From assembly GCA_903789495.1 (NCBI GenBank), contig CAIFEQ010000013.1, positions 1-47,279 of the forward strand: a stretch of DNA of 47,279 nucleotides, given 5' to 3'. Source of the stretch: an uncultured Erysipelotrichaceae bacterium (GTDB taxonomy: Bacteria > Bacillota_I > Bacilli_A > Erysipelotrichales > Erysipelotrichaceae). The notes beneath the pieces were generated by a model, which did not search any database, was not told the DNA's origin, and was given only the letters and a program-made list of their open reading frames with translations. The translations under genes and the position numbers were made by a program. Below, piece by piece: positions 1 through 8,157 of the stretch (positions are counted from its first letter, which is position 1; the number at the start of each line of letters is the position of its first letter).

Positions 1-70
1 CCTGATCTGCCTATGCCCTTCTTCTTAGACAGTTAACATTTCAGGAAGTTAACAAATATCTTTTTGGGAA

Positions 71-99
71 TTGACAGTATGGGCCGGAGATGCTAAAAA
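71..99 (+). promoter_or_regulatory. Promoter of the transporter-peptidase pair
   Basis: A consensus -35 box TTGACA (71-76) is followed after 17 bases by TAAAAA (94-99), which is preceded by TGC and so resembles an extended -10 element. It lies 58 bases before the first start codon and just upstream of the palindrome at 109-124. Seen directly in sequence; activity is inferred. Confidence 0.6.
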
Positions 100-108
100 G
101 AATTTAAA

Positions 109-124
109 CTAGAATGCATTCTAG
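109..124. promoter_or_regulatory. 16-bp perfect palindrome, candidate operator
   Basis: CTAGAATGCATTCTAG is a perfect 16-bp inverted repeat placed about 10-25 bases downstream of the -10 box, so a protein bound there would cover the transcription start. The length and symmetry suit a TetR-type dimer. The nearest candidate regulator is the TetR gene at 2839, three genes downstream. The pairing is inferred. Confidence 0.5.
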
Positions 125-156
125 AATCTAATTCGAAAGGGGAAGTTCATTTCATT

Positions 157-1347
157 ATGGCATCTCTCTGGGGCACCACGGAATTCTGCATCTTCGTTGC
201 CTGTCTGGCTTTCTGGATCGGCGACATCCTGGATTTCCACACTCATGGACTGCTTGCCACCATGGTCGTCGGCGGCATCATCTTCATCATCGGCTATGTT
301 ACAGGTTTCTTCCCGCGGGACTTTCCATCCAATCTCGGTATCGGCAAGACAGTCGCCGGCGGACTGACTTTCTGCCTGCTGGCCAACATGGGCTCGACGA
401 TGGATATCAACAAATTCATTGAACAGTGGAAAGTCGTTGTCAGCGCTCTGTTTTCCATTCTGGTTCTGTGCCTGGTGATCATCCCGCTCGGCACGGCACT
501 CTTCAGCCGCGAAATGGCCTGGGCTTCGGCCGCGCCGATTTCCGGCGGTGCGGTGGCGGCAATGCTGACGGAGGAGGTCACAGAAGCAGCCGGCCGCTCT
601 GATCTGACAGCGTTTGTTGCACTGATCTGCATCATTCAGGTCATGTTCGGCATGCCGGTCAGCGGCTTCTTCCTGCGGAAATACTGCCGGAAGGTAATCG
701 CTGACAAGAGTTATCTGACCTATGAAGCACCCAAATACGTGCAGAGAAGCTTCCGGATCTTCAAGCCGGTGCGCAAGGAATATGACACGAAGTTCCTCGC
801 CATGTGGAAATACGGTCTGGTCGGTCTGCTTGCCAAGCTGATTGCCAATGCGATCGGCTGGTCTTCCGGAACCTCGATCTTCGTCCTGCTGCTCGGCACG
901 CTCTTTACCGAGCTCGGCTTCCTCGAAAAGAATGCCTTCTCGAAGCAGGGGCTGATGAACTTCTTCACGATCTGCTTCTACATCAATCTGGTCGATGGCT
1001 TTCATTCCCTGACGGGAGAAATGCTGCTGAGTCAGATTGTCCCGCTGATCGTTCTGCTGGGCGCGGGCATTGCTGCTGCCGTTGTCGGCTTCATCCTGAT
1101 CGGCAAGTTTGCCTTCAAGATGGACTGGCGGCTGTGCGCGGCACTGGCACCGGCCTGCACCTTCGGCTTCCCGTTCTCGCAGTTCCTGTCGGAAGACATT
1201 GTCAGCCGCATGGATCTGCCGAAGGAAGATGAGGAAAAGCTGCTCAGCATGGTCGAACCGGCCATGGTCATCTCCGGATTCACAACAGTTACCGTCGCGT
1301 CCGTCGCACTGGCCAGCATTCTCGGCCCGATGATCTTTGCTGCCTGA
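157..1347 (+). CDS. Multi-pass membrane transporter (GltS-like fold suspected)
   Basis: A 396-residue, very hydrophobic protein with about ten predicted membrane spans and a short charged cytoplasmic loop around residues 185-225. Glycine-rich stretches such as SGGAVAAML near residue 130 recall reentrant substrate-binding loops of sodium-coupled carboxylate or glutamate symporters. I do not recognise the family with certainty. A purine-rich ribosome-binding site (AAAGGGG, 136-142) lies rather far (14 bases) from the ATG. Only 25 bases separate it from a metallopeptidase of the dipeptidase type, which suggests the pair takes up and processes a peptide or N-acyl amino acid. Expression is probably controlled through the palindrome upstream. 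Confidence 0.6.
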   Translation: MASLWGTTEFCIFVACLAFWIGDILDFHTHGLLATMVVGGIIFIIGYVTGFFPRDFPSNLGIGKTVAGGLTFCLLANMGSTMDINKFIEQWKVVVSALFSILVLCLVIIPLGTALFSREMAWASAAPISGGAVAAMLTEEVTEAAGRSDLTAFVALICIIQVMFGMPVSGFFLRKYCRKVIADKSYLTYEAPKYVQRSFRIFKPVRKEYDTKFLAMWKYGLVGLLAKLIANAIGWSSGTSIFVLLLGTLFTELGFLEKNAFSKQGLMNFFTICFYINLVDGFHSLTGEMLLSQIVPLIVLLGAGIAAAVVGFILIGKFAFKMDWRLCAALAPACTFGFPFSQFLSEDIVSRMDLPKEDEEKLLSMVEPAMVISGFTTVTVASVALASILGPMIFAA

Positions 1348-1372
1348 GAAGAATTTTTAGGAGGATAAGCTG

Positions 1373-2740
1373 ATGAGCAACGCTGTCTACGAATATGTTG
1401 AAAAGAACTGGCCGCAGTATCAGGAAGACCTGTTCCGCATCGTTTCCTATCCCAGCATCAGTCCGATACCCGGCTATGAACAGCAGATTCATGACTGTGC
1501 CGAAGCTGTTGCGGACCTGATGCGGAAGTACGGGCTGAAGGCCGAACTTTACGGTCCCTGGGGCAAGGGCAGCCCGGTTGTCTATGGGGAAACGCCGAAG
1601 ATTCCCGGCGCACCGACCATCTTTGTCTACGGGCATTATGATGTTCAGCCGCCCGGAGATCTGTCCGGCTGGAACAGTGATCCTTTCCAGCCTGTCATCC
1701 GCGACGGTCGGGTCTATGCCCGCGGCATCGGGGACAACAAGTGCCAGGTGCTGTCTTATCTGTTTGGCTATGATGCCTGCTGCAAGACCATCGGTCAGCC
1801 GAAAGTCAACATCTGCTTCGCCGTTGAAGGCGAGGAGGAATCCGGCAGTGTTCAGGTCGCGGAATTCATCCGCCGCTATAAGGATACCCTGCTCAAGGAC
1901 TGCGAAATTACGCTCTGGTCTGATTCCAGTCAGCATCCGTCCGGTCAGCCGATTCTCTATCTCTGCTGCAAAGGCGTCGTCTCCATTCATATGACCGCGC
2001 ATGGTCCGGCCCAGGATGTTCATTCCATGTGGGGTTCGGTCATGCCCAGTCCGGTCTGGAAACTGGTGCGGATTCTGGATGCCCTGGTTGATGAGAATGG
2101 CCGGGCAAAGATTCCCGGTTTCTATGACGACTATGTCGGTCCGGATGAGGAGGAAAAAGCCGCTATCCGGAAAATTCCCGGTGATCTTGCCGCCTATGCC
2201 AGGATGTGGCAGAGTCCGGATTTTGACGCCAGCATGGATCCGGAAGAATTCTATCTGCATTACATGTATGACACGGTCATGAACATCGGCTGCATACATG
2301 CCGGCAGCGTGGAGGGCGCCAAGAACATTGTGCCCAGCAAGGCCGAAGTCTGGATTGACCTGCGCCTGGGCAAGAATGCCGATTATGAAACCAAGAAAAA
2401 GCAGTTTGCTGACTATGTCAGTTCACTGGGCTATCCCGGCATTGAGCTAGAAATGCACGGCATTCCTTCCGCCTATACTTCGATTCACAACCCCTATGTC
2501 GCCCTGGTCAGGCAGGCGGCGGAAGAGGTCTGGCAGAAGGAACCCCTGATCTATCCCGGTCAGGGCGGCAGCGGCCCCTTCTATCTGTTCAACGACATTC
2601 TGAATGCGCCCTGCATCCTGACGCCGATTGCCGATGCCAGCCAGCATGACCACGGCCTGAATGAAAGCGTTCCGGTGGACAGCATTCAGAAGGGCATCAA
2701 GATGACCGCCCGCATCTATGAGATGATCAGCAGTCGCTGA
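1373..2740 (+). CDS. M20 family metallopeptidase (dipeptidase)
   Basis: A cytoplasmic zinc-dependent peptidase of 455 residues, close to the usual M20 dipeptidase length. The metal site is visible: GHYDVQPP gives His88 and Asp90, RGIGDNKCQ gives the bridging Asp121, EGEEESGS gives the catalytic and metal-binding glutamates near 153-155, WSDSS gives Asp184, and SQHDHGLNES gives the C-terminal histidine near 427. The lid domain lies between about residues 200 and 320. The family hydrolyses dipeptides, short peptides or N-acyl amino acids; the exact substrate cannot be read. A strong AGGAGG precedes the ATG. It follows the transporter closely and ends in its own terminator. Confidence 0.88.
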   Translation: MSNAVYEYVEKNWPQYQEDLFRIVSYPSISPIPGYEQQIHDCAEAVADLMRKYGLKAELYGPWGKGSPVVYGETPKIPGAPTIFVYGHYDVQPPGDLSGWNSDPFQPVIRDGRVYARGIGDNKCQVLSYLFGYDACCKTIGQPKVNICFAVEGEEESGSVQVAEFIRRYKDTLLKDCEITLWSDSSQHPSGQPILYLCCKGVVSIHMTAHGPAQDVHSMWGSVMPSPVWKLVRILDALVDENGRAKIPGFYDDYVGPDEEEKAAIRKIPGDLAAYARMWQSPDFDASMDPEEFYLHYMYDTVMNIGCIHAGSVEGAKNIVPSKAEVWIDLRLGKNADYETKKKQFADYVSSLGYPGIELEMHGIPSAYTSIHNPYVALVRQAAEEVWQKEPLIYPGQGGSGPFYLFNDILNAPCILTPIADASQHDHGLNESVPVDSIQKGIKMTARIYEMISSR

Positions 2741-2747
2741 TCCGATT

Positions 2748-2795
2748 CAGACGGCAGAAACAGCCCTCCCCCTGCTGCTGCCGTCTGCTTTTATT
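2748..2795 (+). terminator. Intrinsic terminator after the M20 peptidase
   Basis: A perfect 10-bp stem CAGACGGCAG / CTGCCGTCTG encloses a 20-base loop and is followed by CTTTTATTTT. It separates the peptidase from the TetR gene. Confidence 0.75.
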
Positions 2796-2838
2796 TTCTG
2801 ACCGGACAGCATAAAATAGTTCCGAAACCGGAGGCACC

Positions 2839-3480
2839 ATGGAAGTCAAACAGACCAAGCGGTCCATCAGATCGGCCGAAACAAAGAAAAGAATAGAAAC
2901 AGAAGGATTGAAGCTGATCCGCCGGTATGGCTATTCCGGCACATCCATTCAGGATATCTGCAAGGCAGCCGGTGTTTCGATCGGGACCTTTTATCATTTC
3001 TTTTCTTCCAAGAGCGAACTGGTCAGCTATATCTATCGGCCGTTTGAAAATTCCTTCGGACGGAATGCGAAGACCTATGATTATGAAAAAGATGATGCAA
3101 GGCAGCTGCTGACAGATTACATTGATCTGTTCCTGAAGTACATGGATGAAGAAACCATTGACTTTTATTATGAGGTTGCCTTTTCCCCGGAAGGGGGCAA
3201 TAAGACTTTCTTTGACATCAATCGGCCAAATGTGAAATTCTTCGTGGAGAACTGTCAGGGATTCCAGCAAACCGGCAAGATTTCCAGTGAAACAAGTGCG
3301 GAAGAAATCTTCCGGGAACTGGTCTGCTGCGAAGTCGGTGTTCTATATACCTGTGTCACGCTGGAAATCAAGGATCAGTATGAAGGAATGCTGCGGAAAC
3401 TGCTGACCCGGCAGTTTGAAACATACCTGACGAAGGCACCGAAAAAGAACCGCCGCAGTTCGTCACGGGTCAGAAAATAA
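2839..3480 (+). CDS. TetR/AcrR family transcriptional regulator
   Basis: A 213-residue regulator. Residues 14-60 form the TetR DNA-binding domain: a first helix (KKRIETEGLKLIRRYG), then the helix-turn-helix with TSIQDICKAAGVSIGTFYHFF and the following SKSELV helix. The remaining ~150 residues are the variable ligand-binding and dimerisation domain. GGAGG precedes the ATG by 6 bases. It follows the peptidase terminator on the same strand, and TAAAAT at 2813-2818 may be its own -10 box. It probably controls the neighbouring transporter-peptidase pair through the palindrome at 109-124; this is inferred from position only. Its C-terminus is strongly basic (KKNRRSSSRVRK). Confidence 0.88.
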   Translation: MEVKQTKRSIRSAETKKRIETEGLKLIRRYGYSGTSIQDICKAAGVSIGTFYHFFSSKSELVSYIYRPFENSFGRNAKTYDYEKDDARQLLTDYIDLFLKYMDEETIDFYYEVAFSPEGGNKTFFDINRPNVKFFVENCQGFQQTGKISSETSAEEIFRELVCCEVGVLYTCVTLEIKDQYEGMLRKLLTRQFETYLTKAPKKNRRSSSRVRK

Positions 3481-3646
3481 GAAGTTCAGGAAAACTGCTG
3501 CCTCAGTAATTGCGGGATGTTCAGCTTCTGAAAAAGGCTGCCGAACATCAGTTCCTGAAAAAAAGCGCAGGATCAGATAGAGCAAATCCGCAGTTGTTTA
3601 CTGGTGCACGCTTTTTTTCTGACCGTCCAGAAGCAGGCGAAGGCCA

Positions 3647-3655
3647 TGCTATAAT
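3647..3655 (+). promoter_or_regulatory. Extended -10 promoter of hprK (leaderless start)
   Basis: TGCTATAAT is a perfect extended -10 element. The ATG of hprK begins only 8 bases after it, at the expected transcription start, and there is no room for a ribosome-binding site. An in-frame TGA at 3655-3657 rules out an upstream start. Confidence 0.65.
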
Positions 3656-3663
3656 GACTCTGT

Positions 3664-4638
3664 ATGTCAGAACAGCAGCTGGGCCGCAAGACCGTAACCC
3701 TGCGCGAAATGGCGGAAACCTTCCACCTGGAGCGCCTGACCGGGGATGAATCCACCCTGGATCGGGTCATCACCGAACCGGATGTCAACCGGCCGGGTTT
3801 TGAGCTGTGCGGCTATGTGCGGGATACCGACCCGCAGCGGATCATCATCATCGGCAACAAGGAAACGGAATACATCGGGCATATGTCCGAACACCTGCAG
3901 TATGAACGTTTCCCGAACCTGATGGAGAACCGCAGTCCCTGCATCATCGTCACCCGGAACAATCCGGTCGCTCAGATCATGCTGGACATTGCCCGGCAGA
4001 AGAACTTCCCGATCTTCCGCAGCACGGAAGATACCGGCCGTCTGTCCGTCGACCTGACGACCTTCCTGGATGAGAAGCTGGCCATCGAAGAAACGATCTA
4101 CGGTGTCCTGGTGGTCGTGTATGGCAAGGGTGTCCTGCTGACCGGCGAGAGCGGCATCGGCAAATCCGAAACGGCTCTGGAACTGATCCGGGACGGCCAG
4201 ACCCTGGTCGCGGATGACCGTGTGGACATCCTGCGTGTCCACAGCAAGCTGATAGGCACCGCCCCCAAGCTGCTGGAACGGATGCTGGAGCTGCGCGGCA
4301 TCGGGGTTATCGATGTCGAGCGCATGTATGGGGCAACCTCGTATGTCAGCCGGCACCAGATCGACATGGTCATTCATCTGACCCACATGGACAACAGTCC
4401 CGAATATGACCGCCTCGGCGACCATATCCGGGAGACCAGCACGATCCTGGATGTCGAAGTGCCGACCATCGCTCTGCCGGTCTCGCCCGGCCGTTCGACC
4501 TCGGTGCTGGTGGAGTCGGCCGTGGTCAACTTCACCCTCCAGGAAGAGGGCTATAACAGCTCCCAGATCTTCCAGGAACAGCAGCGCAGCTACCTGCGCA
4601 GCCAGAATGAACTGCGGAAAGGACAGGGGAAGCGATGA
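3664..4638 (+). CDS. hprK: HPr kinase/phosphorylase
   Basis: Bifunctional enzyme that phosphorylates and dephosphorylates Ser46 of HPr, the signal read by CcpA for carbon catabolite control. It has 324 residues, slightly over the usual ~310. The N-terminal domain spans about residues 1-130. The kinase domain carries the Walker A motif GESGIGKSE (161-169) and LVADDRVD with the catalytic aspartate at 185. At the position of the family's active-site histidine, 21 residues before the Walker A lysine, this protein reads TIYGVLV, so Tyr146 replaces His. The ATG lies 8 bases after a perfect TATAAT, so the mRNA is probably leaderless. Its last codon overlaps the HAD phosphatase gene (ATGA), an arrangement like the hprK/ppaX clusters of other Firmicutes. 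Confidence 0.93.
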   Translation: MSEQQLGRKTVTLREMAETFHLERLTGDESTLDRVITEPDVNRPGFELCGYVRDTDPQRIIIIGNKETEYIGHMSEHLQYERFPNLMENRSPCIIVTRNNPVAQIMLDIARQKNFPIFRSTEDTGRLSVDLTTFLDEKLAIEETIYGVLVVVYGKGVLLTGESGIGKSETALELIRDGQTLVADDRVDILRVHSKLIGTAPKLLERMLELRGIGVIDVERMYGATSYVSRHQIDMVIHLTHMDNSPEYDRLGDHIRETSTILDVEVPTIALPVSPGRSTSVLVESAVVNFTLQEEGYNSSQIFQEQQRSYLRSQNELRKGQGKR

Positions 4639-5288
4639 TCTCTGCTGCCCTGTTTGACTATGACGGGACCCTGATGGATACCGCCCCGATCATTCTGGAA
4701 AGCTACCGCTACCTCTTCCGGAAATACCGGAACGAGGAGGAATTCACCCCGGACCGCCAGCTGGCCGTCCAGGGACCGCCGCTGCGTGACATGATGGTGC
4801 AGTTCTTTCCCGAGCAGGATCCGGACCGGCTGGTGCAGGAATACCGCACCTACCAGCAGGAGAATCTCTATGGCTGGGTGAAGCCTTTTCCGGGAGCGTC
4901 TTCGGTCCTGGACTGGCTGAAAGATCGTAAAATACCGGTTGGGATCATCTCGACCCGCTATACGAAGTCGATGCGGGATCAGCTGGAACTGCTGCAGATG
5001 ACGCAGCGTTTCGATGTGCTGATCGGCCACGAGGATGTCACGCATCCCAAACCGGATCCGGAGGGCATCAACAAGGCCTGTGAACGGCTGGGACTGGATC
5101 CCCGGGAGCGCGCGATCATCTATGTCGGCGACAGCGTCACGGATATCCAGGCCGGGCAGAAGGCCGGGGCCTATACGGTGGCCATGGTCTCCGAGCCCCG
5201 CCGGGAAAAGGACCTGCAGGCGGTCCGCCCGGATGCGGTGGTTCATGATCTGCGCGATCTGATCCCGATTTTCAGCGCTCAACTTTGA
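4635..5288 (+). CDS. HAD family hydrolase, PpaX-like phosphatase
   Basis: A 217-residue haloacid-dehalogenase phosphatase. Motif I is FDYDGTLMD (Asp8 nucleophile, Asp10 acid/base), motif II is the serine/threonine of IISTR, motif III the lysine in THPKPDPEG, and motif IV VGDSVTDIQAG. The helical cap between motifs I and II makes it a subclass I enzyme. It is translationally coupled to hprK by a 4-base overlap. In Bacillus the phosphatase in the hprK cluster is PpaX, which removes the pyrophosphate released when HprK uses PPi or dephosphorylates HPr; the same role is likely here, though phosphoglycolate phosphatases look very similar. Confidence 0.85.
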   Translation: MISAALFDYDGTLMDTAPIILESYRYLFRKYRNEEEFTPDRQLAVQGPPLRDMMVQFFPEQDPDRLVQEYRTYQQENLYGWVKPFPGASSVLDWLKDRKIPVGIISTRYTKSMRDQLELLQMTQRFDVLIGHEDVTHPKPDPEGINKACERLGLDPRERAIIYVGDSVTDIQAGQKAGAYTVAMVSEPRREKDLQAVRPDAVVHDLRDLIPIFSAQL

Positions 5289-5312
5289 GTGAATTAAAGG
5301 AGGAATAACTTT

Positions 5313-5699
5313 ATGGCAGAATTAAAGGCAGTACTCAACTTCCATGATGGCTTCAACGGCACCTATGAAGTCGGCGGCCAGACCATCAACGTTTCGCGCG
5401 ACGGCGTGCATCCCTATGACATGACCTTCGGGGCCGTGGCTTCCTGCATGTATGCCACCTTCCTGGACTGGTGCCGGGAGAAGAACGTCACCGTCGGGGA
5501 TGTGCAGGTCGTCGTCACCGGTGAGAAGCGGGCGGAGATTCCGCAGTTCCTGACCTGGGTGAACATTGACATGACCGCCGAGAGCCCGGATGGCTACGAT
5601 GCCGTCAAGGAATGCATGGACGGCGCCATTCATGACTGCTCCATGGTCCAGACCGTTGCCAAGGTCGCCAAGATCACCTACAGCCTGACCCTGAAGTAA
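5313..5699 (+). CDS. OsmC family protein
   Basis: A 128-residue protein with the OsmC/Ohr fold. The two redox cysteines are present: one in AVASCMYATF (about residue 47) on the long central helix, the other in HDCSMVQTV (about residue 109). In the family these form a peroxidatic/resolving pair that reduces organic hydroperoxides. Many short OsmC-like proteins lack a proven substrate. An AAAGGAGG sequence precedes the ATG. The gene follows the HAD phosphatase by 24 bases, probably in the same transcript, and is closed by a strong terminator. Confidence 0.85.
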   Translation: MAELKAVLNFHDGFNGTYEVGGQTINVSRDGVHPYDMTFGAVASCMYATFLDWCREKNVTVGDVQVVVTGEKRAEIPQFLTWVNIDMTAESPDGYDAVKECMDGAIHDCSMVQTVAKVAKITYSLTLK

Positions 5700-5711
5700 G
5701 CACTACATCCT

Positions 5712-5733
5712 GCCCGGCCCGGCCGGGCTTTTT
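5712..5733 (+). terminator. Terminator of the hprK operon
   Basis: GCCCGGC-CCG-GCCGGGC forms a perfect 7-bp GC stem with a 3-base loop, followed by five T residues. It lies 13 bases after the OsmC stop codon. Confidence 0.85.
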
Positions 5734-5741
5734 GTTTTCTC

Positions 5742-5750
5742 TGCTATAAT
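5742..5750 (+). promoter_or_regulatory. Extended -10 promoter of the Nudix gene
   Basis: TGCTATAAT is identical to the hprK extended -10, again without a convincing -35 box. Here a leader with AAAAGGAG follows and the ATG is 24 bases downstream. Confidence 0.6.
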
Positions 5751-5773
5751 GCTGTCGGAAAAGGAGTAAGCAG

Positions 5774-6313
5774 ATGCCGGTGAAGATGCTGTACTGCATG
5801 GAGTGCGGAACCCGCCTCCAGGAGAAATATCTGGCCTCGGAGGGGCGGGACATTCCCTGGTGCCCCAGATGCCAGGCCTACCGCTTTCCGGTCTTCAGCA
5901 CCGCCGTTTCGGTGCTGCTGTTAAGCCCGGATGAACAGAAACTCCTGCTGATCAGACAGTATGACGGAAAGGAATATATCCTGCCGGCCGGGTATGTGAA
6001 CAAGGGCGAGGATGCCGAGCATGCCGTGGCCCGGGAGGTGCGGGAGGAGCTGAGCCTGACGGTAAAGGACATCCGCTTCAACCACAGCCGCTACTTTCCG
6101 CCCAGCAACACCCTGATGCTCAACTTCCGGGCCACCGCCGAGAGCGAAGACGTGCATCTCAACGACGAGGTGCAGGCGTATGCCTGGTTTGACTTTGCGC
6201 AGGCCGAGCGGCAGATCCGGCAGAACTCCCTGGCCCAGGCCTTCCTGAAAGGCTGGCTGCACGGGACCTTTGACTTTCCGGAACAGCCCGCCCCGCCCTA
6301 TCATCTGGACTAA
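5774..6313 (+). CDS. Nudix hydrolase with N-terminal zinc ribbon
   Basis: A 179-residue protein. The first 40 residues hold two cysteine pairs, CMECG and CPRCQ, which form a zinc ribbon. The Nudix domain follows, with the full signature GX5EX7REUXEE read as GYVNKGE...REVREELSL near residues 77-99. The combination resembles NADH pyrophosphatase (NudC) and related nucleotide-sugar or dinucleotide hydrolases, but the C-terminal NudC SQPWPFPxS motif is not seen, so the substrate is unknown. It has its own promoter and a good AAGGAG ribosome-binding site. It converges on the ABC exporter genes. Confidence 0.85.
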   Translation: MPVKMLYCMECGTRLQEKYLASEGRDIPWCPRCQAYRFPVFSTAVSVLLLSPDEQKLLLIRQYDGKEYILPAGYVNKGEDAEHAVAREVREELSLTVKDIRFNHSRYFPPSNTLMLNFRATAESEDVHLNDEVQAYAWFDFAQAERQIRQNSLAQAFLKGWLHGTFDFPEQPAPPYHLD

Positions 6314-6348
6314 AAAATAAACGCGCTTGGAGAAGTGCTTCAGGCGCG
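6312..6348 (-). terminator. Terminator of the ABC exporter operon
   Basis: Read on the minus strand, CGCGC and GCGCG arms enclose a GAAG...CTTC inner stem and are followed by TTTATTTTTT. The stem begins in the last codons of the ABC gene and lies in the 26-base gap between the convergent genes. Confidence 0.55.
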
Positions 6349-8157
6349 GATCTGATCAATCAGCAGATCCCCGTACTGCTGGGTATACAGGCGGTAGTAA
6401 TAGCCGCCTTTTTGCATGAGCTGGGCATGTCTTCCCCGTTCGACGATCTTCCCGTCCCGGACGACCAGGATCTCATCCGCATCGACGATGGTCGACAGCC
6501 GGTGGGCGATGACGAAGGAGGTGCGGCCTCTGATGACGGTCGCAATGGCATCCTGGATGGCCTTCTCGGTCATCGTGTCGATCGAAGCCGTCGCCTCATC
6601 GAGGATCAGGATGCTCGGATCGGCCAGGATGGCGCGGGCAAAGCAGAGCAGCTGCTTCTCGCCGGTCGACAGCAGATCGCCGCCTTCGCCGACTTCGCTG
6701 TCCAGGCCCTTGTCCATCTTCTCCAGGACAAAGTCCGCATGGACCAGCTTCAGGGCCTGCAGGATCTCCTCATCCGTGGCTTCGGGACGGCCATAGCGCA
6801 GATTCTGGCGCACCGTACCGGAGAAGAGATGCGGACTCTGCAGGACATAGCCGATGTGGGAGTGCAGCCAGAGCTGGGAGCGCTGGCGGGCATCCACGCC
6901 GTCAATCAGGATCCGGCCCGAGGTCGGTTCATAGAAGCGGCAGACCAGGTTCACCAGGGTGCTCTTGCCTGCCCCGGTCTCGCCGACGATGGCGATGTTG
7001 GTGCCCTGCGGAACATGCAGGCTGAAGTGCTCCAGGACCATCTCTTCGCCATCCGGGTAGTGGAAGCTGACGTCCTCGAAGTCAATCGTGCCGTACAGGG
7101 GTTCCCAGTTCTCCTTCTTCGGATGGAAGGTGTCGCCATAGCGGGCCACGACTTCCGGACTGTCCGCCACATCGGACCTGGTGTCCATGAGCCGGCAGAA
7201 GCGTTCGATGTTCACCTGGATGGCAATCAGCTGGGCAATGGTGGCGACGATCCGCTGCAGGGGATCGATCATCTGCAGGGCATAGGTCATGAAGATGGAC
7301 AGAGTGCCGAAGTTCATGAGTCCCTGCTGGGTGAGGAGACCGCCCCGCCAGAGCACCAGCGCCAGGACGGTGCTGGACAGCAGGGAGTACAGAGAATGGA
7401 AAGCCCCGGAACAGCGGCCGGCCTTGAGGGAAGTGTCATACATCAGCCCGGTATCCCTGCGGAAGTCCTTGTTCATGCCGGGTTCGATGACCAGGGTCTT
7501 GATGGAACGGATGCCGGTAATGCCCTCGTTGAAGTCCGAGGTGATGCGGGAGTTGGCTTCCCGGATATCCCGGTTGTAGCGGATCAGGCGGTTCTGGAAG
7601 AACAGCGTGATCAGGATGATGATCGGCATCAGGGCAATCACACCCAGGGACAGCCGGACGTTGGTGCGGAACATGACGATGACCATGAAGATCAGGTAGC
7701 TGATGTTCCAGACCAGGTCCATCAGACGCCAGGAGGCCATCTCGCCGATCTTGGCGGTATCGGACATGACCCGGGCATGAATATAGCCGACGTTGTTCTG
7801 ATTGAAGTAGGAGAAGGACAGGGTCTGCAGATGCCGGAAGGAGGCATTGCGCAGGTCCTGGTCGATCTTCATCTCACACAGCCCGCACCAGTACACCGAC
7901 AGGTAGTTGATCCAGACCTGGAAAGCCAGCAGGGCCAGGAACAGGATGATGAATGCGGTCATGGTGTCGGTGGTCTGCAGGGCAATGAAGTGGTTCAGGG
8001 CATAGGCGTTGAACAGGGGATAGATCGAGTCGATCAGGGAGGCGATGATGCCCAGGAAGATCATGGCGATGATCGTCTTCTGATAGGGCTTCATATACGG
8101 CAGGATCTTCGGGAAGCCGAACCAGGGCAGCCGGACATTTTTTTCTTCTGTACTCAT
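6340..8157 (-). CDS. ABC exporter subunit (heterodimer, canonical Walker B)
   Basis: A 605-residue half-transporter: six membrane spans in residues 1-310, then a nucleotide-binding domain. Walker A is GETGAGKST near residue 394. Walker B is ILILDEATASID, with the catalytic glutamate. The signature is LSTGEKQ instead of LSGGQ. The partner encoded just upstream shows the reverse pattern, so the pair makes one competent and one degenerate ATP site, as in BmrC/BmrD and TM287/288 exporters. The start overlaps the partner's stop by 4 bases. Substrates of such pumps are usually lipids, peptides or drugs; none can be assigned. Confidence 0.9.
   Translation of the reverse strand: MSTEEKNVRLPWFGFPKILPYMKPYQKTIIAMIFLGIIASLIDSIYPLFNAYALNHFIALQTTDTMTAFIILFLALLAFQVWINYLSVYWCGLCEMKIDQDLRNASFRHLQTLSFSYFNQNNVGYIHARVMSDTAKIGEMASWRLMDLVWNISYLIFMVIVMFRTNVRLSLGVIALMPIIILITLFFQNRLIRYNRDIREANSRITSDFNEGITGIRSIKTLVIEPGMNKDFRRDTGLMYDTSLKAGRCSGAFHSLYSLLSSTVLALVLWRGGLLTQQGLMNFGTLSIFMTYALQMIDPLQRIVATIAQLIAIQVNIERFCRLMDTRSDVADSPEVVARYGDTFHPKKENWEPLYGTIDFEDVSFHYPDGEEMVLEHFSLHVPQGTNIAIVGETGAGKSTLVNLVCRFYEPTSGRILIDGVDARQRSQLWLHSHIGYVLQSPHLFSGTVRQNLRYGRPEATDEEILQALKLVHADFVLEKMDKGLDSEVGEGGDLLSTGEKQLLCFARAILADPSILILDEATASIDTMTEKAIQDAIATVIRGRTSFVIAHRLSTIVDADEILVVRDGKIVERGRHAQLMQKGGYYYRLYTQQYGDLLIDQIRA

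Noticed and set aside
3485-3559. Long imperfect inverted repeat (TTCAGGAA..CTG / CAGTTCCTGAA) between TetR and hprK
   Set aside because: The stem is followed by A residues on the plus strand and not by T, so it is not a terminator for TetR; no other role could be supported.
3510-3749. Possible 79-codon gene before hprK
   Set aside because: No ribosome-binding site, overlaps hprK in another frame and its promoter, and has no recognisable domain.
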